Assembly (NCBI RefSeq): GCF_900105305.1
Contig: NZ_LT629765.1
Location: 2,170,001-2,234,000, forward strand
Direction of reading: 5' to 3'
Origin: Corynebacterium timonense
Lineage (GTDB): Bacteria; Actinomycetota; Actinomycetes; Mycobacteriales; Mycobacteriaceae
Length of the DNA: 64,000 bases
A program made the position numbers and the translations under genes. The notes under the pieces are model-generated. The model ran no database searches. It was not told where the DNA came from and was given only the letters and a program-made list of their open reading frames with translations. Below are positions 60,612 through 64,000 of this stretch, piece by piece; within the stretch, counting starts at the first letter, position 1, and every line of letters starts with the position of its first letter.

Positions 60612-60700
60612 GTACAGCTCTGTCTAATTTGCTGGTCAGCGGCGCGTTCACGGTGAATATAATTCACTCGGCGGGGGTTCCCGGTGGACAGCTCTGTCCA
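60612..60700 (-). promoter_or_regulatory. Two McbR-like operators upstream of metF
   Basis: On the minus strand TAGAC-N6-GTACG (60612-60626) and the perfect palindrome TGGAC-agagct-GTCCA (60685-60700) share the same 6-base spacer. Both resemble the C. glutamicum McbR site TAGAC-N6-GTCTA. A GTGAATATAATTCAC palindrome with TATAAT (60658-60663) lies between them. Confidence 0.6.
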
Positions 60701-60785
60701 CTTTTGCCTGCGTGTCTTCCGCCCCCGGCGTAGCTAGGCTGGTGCCACGGACGTACCGCACCACAATGAACACGAAGGAGCGCCC

Positions 60786-61490
60786 ATGAACCTCACCTCC
60801 GCCCGCCTCGCCCTCCGCGGGGCCAACGCCGCCTACACCTACTTTCGCAAGCTTGACGACGAAAAACAGCGCGACGTCTACAACGCCGTCGTCGACTCCA
60901 TCAAGAACAGCACCGACGACGTGGAAGGCCGCCCCACCCTCGACGACCTGCGCGAGATCTACGGCGCCGCCCGCGCCGAGGCCGGCGCCGTGACCCGCAA
61001 CGCCCACGACCGCCTCGATCGCCGCCGCGCCGACTTCGACGCCTCCGCCCCCGCGCGCAAGGCCCGCCGCCAGGCCCTGCTTGACGACGCCAAAACGGCC
61101 CCCTCCCGCATCAAGAACAAAAAGAAGGAGGAGCGCAAGGCCGCCGCGCGTCGCGCCGCCACGGCTGCCGGCGTCGTCGGCGCGATCGCGGCGCTCGGGG
61201 CCGCGGCCTACGCCGTGTACGCCTTCGTGGTGAACAAACGCGACGAGACCCCCGCCGCGCCCGCTCCGGCTGCTGGGGGCGGGCGCGGGCGCGCGACCCT
61301 CGTCTACTCCACCACCACGGAGGACGACCGCAACCCCGCCGACGCGTCCTCCAACGCGCACGGCTCGGCGGGCCCGCTCGGCGAAGAACCGGCCGAGCGC
61401 GACGAGGAACTACTCAGCTCGCTCGACGAGCAGCTGTCCACGCTGGACACCCTCGAGGACGAGCAGCGCGACACCCGCGGCACCAACTAA
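60786..61490 (+). CDS. Single-pass membrane protein with charged helical N-terminus
   Basis: This 234-residue protein has residues 1-115 helical and highly charged (LDDEKQRDVYNAVVDS, ARKARRQALLDDA, KNKKKEERKAAARRAA). One membrane segment follows (about 125-147, AAGVVGAIAALGAAAYAVYAFV), then an acidic, Glu/Asp-rich C-terminus likely to be disordered. AAGGAGCGCCC precedes the ATG. I do not recognise a named family. It is divergent from metF and convergent with the TetR gene, overlapping it by 4 bases. Confidence 0.7.
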   Translation: MNLTSARLALRGANAAYTYFRKLDDEKQRDVYNAVVDSIKNSTDDVEGRPTLDDLREIYGAARAEAGAVTRNAHDRLDRRRADFDASAPARKARRQALLDDAKTAPSRIKNKKKEERKAAARRAATAAGVVGAIAALGAAAYAVYAFVVNKRDETPAAPAPAAGGGRGRATLVYSTTTEDDRNPADASSNAHGSAGPLGEEPAERDEELLSSLDEQLSTLDTLEDEQRDTRGTN

Positions 61491-62053
61491 GCGCGCTGCG
61501 GCCGCCACGCCACGAGCAGGTGGCGCACCATCCTCTCCCGAACGTCGGGGAACAGCTCGTTGATCGCGCGGTGTCGGGGGCGCGTCACCGCGATCAGCTC
61601 CGCGGCGATCACCCGCGCGTCAAGTGAGGCATCGACCAGGCCGCGCCGCGCAGCCTTGGCCAGCAGTTCGTCGAAGCGCGCGATGACCTGCTCCAGGCGG
61701 GTCAGCAGGGAGGGGTCGATGTCGCCGGTGTGCTGTTCGGCCAGCGCCGCGTCGAGCATCCCCGTGCCCTCGTCCACCATCCGGCAGATCAGCCCCTCCC
61801 AGTGCCGCACCGGCTCCGTGTCGAACGACTCCAGCGCCTCGGCGATGACGGCGTCCAGCGTGTCCAGGAGGTCGAGGGCGCAGGCGGTCCGCAGGTCACG
61901 GCGGGTGGGAAAGTGGCGGTAGAGGGTGGCAATACCTACGCCCGCCTCCTTGGCGATCCCCTCGAGCGTGATGCTGACGTCGGGAGCCGCGCGGAAGGTC
62001 CGGGTCGCAGCATTGATGATCAGCTGGCGCCTGTGTCGCGCGTCGGCTCGCAT
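61487..62053 (-). CDS. TetR-family transcriptional regulator
   Basis: This 188-residue protein has an N-terminal HTH (RRQLIINAATRTF, ITLEGIAKEAGVGIATLYRHFPTRRDL) and a helical ligand-binding domain. ATG 62053 is chosen because the upstream frame is intergenic and the family N-terminus starts here. No ribosome site is visible, so the mRNA may be leaderless. It is divergent from the DoxX gene, 238 bases away, which is a possible target. Confidence 0.92.
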   Translation of the reverse strand: MRADARHRRQLIINAATRTFRAAPDVSITLEGIAKEAGVGIATLYRHFPTRRDLRTACALDLLDTLDAVIAEALESFDTEPVRHWEGLICRMVDEGTGMLDAALAEQHTGDIDPSLLTRLEQVIARFDELLAKAARRGLVDASLDARVIAAELIAVTRPRHRAINELFPDVRERMVRHLLVAWRPQRA

Positions 62054-62291
62054 GACGCCGATGCTAACACGGGGGCATCTCCCGCGAGCCCGACAATCTT
62101 CGGGCGGCAGGTACTCATCCACGTTCACGTATTGATGCCCATACTGATCCCGTGCCGCGGGCTCTTTTCTCAGACGGGGTGCGTCCACGGCGGACGGTGG
62201 GTTCGCGGAGGGCGCCTCCGCCCTCGGTGCCCTCGCCCGCGGTCGGGTTACCATAGTGATGTATTAAAGATCGCCTACGTAAGGAGACCCC

Positions 62292-62753
62292 ATGTTTAAC
62301 CCTCTCAAGCTCATCCCGACCGGCGTCAGCACCGCCCAGGACAAGGCCACCACCAAGGTCGCCTCCGTTGCGCTCCGCGCGCCTCTCGGCCTGTACATCC
62401 TCAACGCCGGGCTGGGCAAGTTCAACTCCGACGAGGAGGCCGCGCAGGGCCTGCAGGACATGGCCGCCACCGGGCTGCCCTTTGTCAAGGAAATCGAGCC
62501 GAAGAACTTCGCCTCCCTCCTCGCCGCCGGTGAAACCGCCCTCGGCGCCGCCCTCCTGCTCCCCTTCATCCCGAACCGCCTCGCCGGCCTCGGCCTGACT
62601 GCCTTCTCCGCGGGCCTACTCAGCATGTATTTCGGCAACCCGGACATGACGGAAGACGACGGCATCCGCCCCAGCCAGTCCGGCACCAGCTTGGCCAAGG
62701 ACTCCTGGCTCGGCGCCGCTGGCGTCGCGCTCATGGCGCTGCCCAAGAAGTAA
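62292..62753 (+). CDS. DoxX-family membrane protein
   Basis: This 153-residue protein has about four membrane segments (RAPLGLYILNAGLGKF, FASLLAAGETALGAALLL, LAGLGLTAFSAGLLSMYF, WLGAAGVALMAL). GPAGFPFVKEIEPKN-like sequence between the first two is as in DoxX proteins. TAAGGAGACC precedes the ATG. A possible oxidative-stress or quinone-related role is known for relatives; not shown here. The 5' region 62100-62291 contains no gene. Confidence 0.75.
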   Translation: MFNPLKLIPTGVSTAQDKATTKVASVALRAPLGLYILNAGLGKFNSDEEAAQGLQDMAATGLPFVKEIEPKNFASLLAAGETALGAALLLPFIPNRLAGLGLTAFSAGLLSMYFGNPDMTEDDGIRPSQSGTSLAKDSWLGAAGVALMALPKK

Positions 62754-62782
62754 GCACACGGCGCGCTTCGCCCGAAAAACGC

Positions 62783-62831
62783 AACCCTAAAAAACCACGT
62801 TTAGGGCGCCTCGGCGCCGGTTTTTAGGGTT
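62783..62831. terminator. Bidirectional terminator hairpin
   Basis: AACCCTAAAAAACC (62783-62796) pairs with GGTTTTTAGGGTT (62819-62831), with a second GC-rich stem (GGCGCC...GGCGCC) inside. A-runs and T-runs on both arms allow either direction. Confidence 0.8.
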
Positions 62832-62879
62832 CCGTTGTGAGAGTTTCTCGGGCGGCCGCCCGGCCACGGCAACGCGAAA

Positions 62880-62902
62880 CCCCCGCTGCGCGGGGGTTTT
62901 TT
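62880..62902 (+). terminator. Intrinsic terminator
   Basis: CCCCCGC-tgc-GCGGGGG is followed by six T residues. It lies 3 bases from the 3' end of tRNA-Ala. The plus-strand orientation fits the DoxX gene; the stem could also serve the tRNA transcript. Confidence 0.8.
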
Positions 62903-62905
62903 CTG

Positions 62906-62978
62906 TGGAGGATAGGAGAATCGAACTCCTGACATCCTGCTTGCAAAGCAGGTGCTCTACCAACTGAGCTAATCCCCC
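62906..62978 (-). tRNA. tRNA-Ala(TGC)
   Basis: The minus strand gives acceptor GGGGGAT / ATCCTCC, D-arm AGCTCAGTTGGTAGAGC, anticodon loop with TGC (CTGCT-TTGCAAG-CAG context) and T-arm with GTTCGAAT. It is 73 bases with no encoded CCA. Confidence 0.97.
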
Positions 62979-62982
62979 GTGG

Positions 62983-63056
62983 TGGGCCTAGCAAGAATCG
63001 AACTTGCGACCTCATCGTTATCAGCGATGCGCTCTAACCGACTGAGCTATAGGCCC
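62983..63056 (-). tRNA. tRNA-Ile(GAT)
   Basis: The minus strand gives acceptor GGGCCTA / TAGGCCC, D-arm AGCTCAGTCGGTTAGAGC, anticodon loop CTGATAA (anticodon GAT) and T-arm with GTTCGATT. It is followed by ACCA-like bases and, 4 bases later, tRNA-Ala. The pair downstream of gyrA is conserved in the group. Confidence 0.97.
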
Positions 63057-63131
63057 TGGGAACGAGATAGAACATTACCCACCGCGCCAGTCGACGCCAA
63101 ATCGCCAGGTAGCAGGCATGTTCAACCCCGT

Positions 63132-63476
63132 CTAGCGCGCGTTGTTGTCCATCTGCACGCACAGCCCGCCCACGAGGTTGGCCACGGCGTTGTACATCAC
63201 CGCGGCCAGCGGGGACATGACCGCGACGAAGACGACCCCGACGAGGCCGAGGAGGGCCGCCGCGGACAGGAACAGCGGGAAGTCGACGACTTGGTCGCCG
63301 CCCACGCCGCCGATGAGCGAGTTGAGCGACTCGATCACCCCGGCGCCCTGCAGTCCGCCGTAGACGAGCGCCGCCGCGAGCATCCACGCGAGGAAGCCGA
63401 AGATGGCGAGGATCGATCCGATCTTGAACGCGGACACCGCACTCACGTGCGTGATGGTCACTTTCCGGGCAGCCAT
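63132..63476 (-). CDS. DUF3566 membrane protein
   Basis: This 114-residue protein has a basic N-terminus (MAARKVTITHVSAVSAFKIG) and two membrane segments (SILAIFGFLAWMLAAALVY and AAALLGLVGVVFVAVMSPLAAVMYNAVANLVGG), as in DUF3566 proteins that follow gyrA in actinobacteria. It is 3 bases from the gyrA stop and cotranscribed with it. Function unknown. Confidence 0.92.
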   Translation of the reverse strand: MAARKVTITHVSAVSAFKIGSILAIFGFLAWMLAAALVYGGLQGAGVIESLNSLIGGVGGDQVVDFPLFLSAAALLGLVGVVFVAVMSPLAAVMYNAVANLVGGLCVQMDNNAR

Positions 63477-63479
63477 GGC

Positions 63480-64000
63480 TTACTCCTCACCTTCTGGTTT
63501 CACGGGCGCCCCCGGGGCGGACGAGGTGATCTCCATCGCCTCCTCGAGCGTCTTCTCACCTTTCGCCACGGCGGTGGCCTCCTCCTCGCCCTCATCCTCG
63601 ACGTTCTTGTCGATGGCAAGCAGCTCCACCCCGTCGGACAGGTCCACGAGGCGCACGCCCATCGTCGCGCGTGACGACGGCCTGATCTGGCTGACCTCAG
63701 TACGGATCACGCCGCCGGCGGAAGTGATGGCGAAGATCTGGTCCTCCTCCTCCACGGCCAGGGCGCCGATGAGCTTGCCGCGCTTCGGGGTGTACTTGAA
63801 CGTCATCACACCCATGCCGCCGCGGCCCTGCGCGTTGTACTCCTCGATCGGCGTGCGCTTGCCGTAGCCGCCGGTGGTGGCCACGAGCAGGAACTGCCCG
63901 TCGGCGACGACGGTCATGGCGAGGAGCTGGTCGTCCCCGCGGAAGCGCATGCCCTTCACACCGGCGGTGGCGCGGCCCATCGGGCGCAGCTGGTCGTCGT
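63480..64000 (-). CDS. gyrA: DNA gyrase subunit A, C-terminal part (5' end outside window)
   Basis: About 173 residues of the GyrA C-terminal beta-pinwheel domain are present: RPMGRATAGVKGMRF, then LLVATTGGYGKRTPIEEYN, the GyrA box-like repeats QGRGGMGVMTFK, and FAITSAGGVIRTEVSQIRP with MGVRLVDLSDG. The acidic tail EDEGEEEATAV is typical of actinobacterial GyrA. It wraps DNA for negative supercoiling. The frame stays open to the window edge. Confidence 0.97.
   Translation of the reverse strand, partial: DDQLRPMGRATAGVKGMRFRGDDQLLAMTVVADGQFLLVATTGGYGKRTPIEEYNAQGRGGMGVMTFKYTPKRGKLIGALAVEEEDQIFAITSAGGVIRTEVSQIRPSSRATMGVRLVDLSDGVELLAIDKNVEDEGEEEATAVAKGEKTLEEAMEITSSAPGAPVKPEGEE

Noticed and set aside
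60510..60785. SAM riboswitch upstream of metF
   Set aside because: No conserved SAM-I-like multi-helix layout is visible; the inverted repeats fit protein operators better.
1..64000. CRISPR array
   Set aside because: No regularly spaced direct repeats or cas-like genes were seen anywhere in the window.

Overview
The window is a GC-rich actinobacterial chromosome segment, almost certainly from a Corynebacterium. The main evidence is the right half, which holds the conserved block fhaA-fhaB-pstP-rodA-pbpA-pknA-pknB-crgA, then a rhomboid protease, ppiA, tRNA-Ala, tRNA-Ile, a DUF3566 protein and the 3' end of gyrA. This is the usual origin-proximal order in Corynebacterium and Mycobacterium. Supporting signs are two BioQ-type operators before bioB, a biotin synthase auxiliary gene (bsaP) after it, McbR-like operators before metF, and several short amphipathic or secreted proteins of a coryneform type.

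Left part (1-20,664). A decayed IS481 copy abuts bsaP-bioB. Next come an M20 peptidase, a GH13 enzyme, a three-domain glutaminase-STAS-SRPBCC protein, a 38-residue amphipathic peptide gene, a drug-type MFS exporter, an SPFH protein, a CDF transporter overlapping a short solute-binding lipoprotein, a zinc alcohol dehydrogenase broken by one in-frame TGA, a DoxX protein, and a sensor kinase/regulator/ABC transporter operon. A DJ-1 family protein, an AbiE-like toxin-antitoxin pair and a second, intact-ended IS481 element follow. The IS sits exactly at the stop codon of a truncated small secreted protein gene.

Accessory island (about 20,665-43,730). Two peptide natural-product loci lie side by side. 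The first (20,808-29,490) is a class III lanthipeptide cluster: a LanKC synthetase, a 43-residue precursor not caught by simple ORF length cut-offs, an ABC transporter, a prolyl oligopeptidase that probably removes the leader, and a divergent two-component system. The second (about 31,678-40,530) has a threonine-rich 81-residue precursor, a SAM methyltransferase, a small SdpA/DUF5819-like membrane protein, an alpha/beta hydrolase, an HTTM/SdpB-like membrane protein, an ABC-2 exporter, a LuxR-type regulator and a two-component system. This gene set resembles linaridin-type loci, but the precursor carries an unusual charged C-terminal tail. A repeated near-palindrome lies upstream of the precursor gene and of a beta-lactamase-fold hydrolase gene, and part of it recurs before the exporter operon. 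IS3, IS21 and IS256 remnants and a truncated response-regulator gene mark the island edges.

Right part (43,885-64,000). A small secreted protein paralogous to the truncated one at the left edge is followed by tRNA-Leu(CAG) and the cell-growth/Ser-Thr kinase cluster. A secreted protein that may have an aerolysin/ETX-like fold lies next to an intergenic cluster of DnaA boxes. Then come rhomboid, ppiA, the metF-metE operon, a membrane protein, a TetR regulator, a DoxX protein, two tRNAs, the DUF3566 protein and partial gyrA. All calls were made by reading the sequence; no database search was possible.
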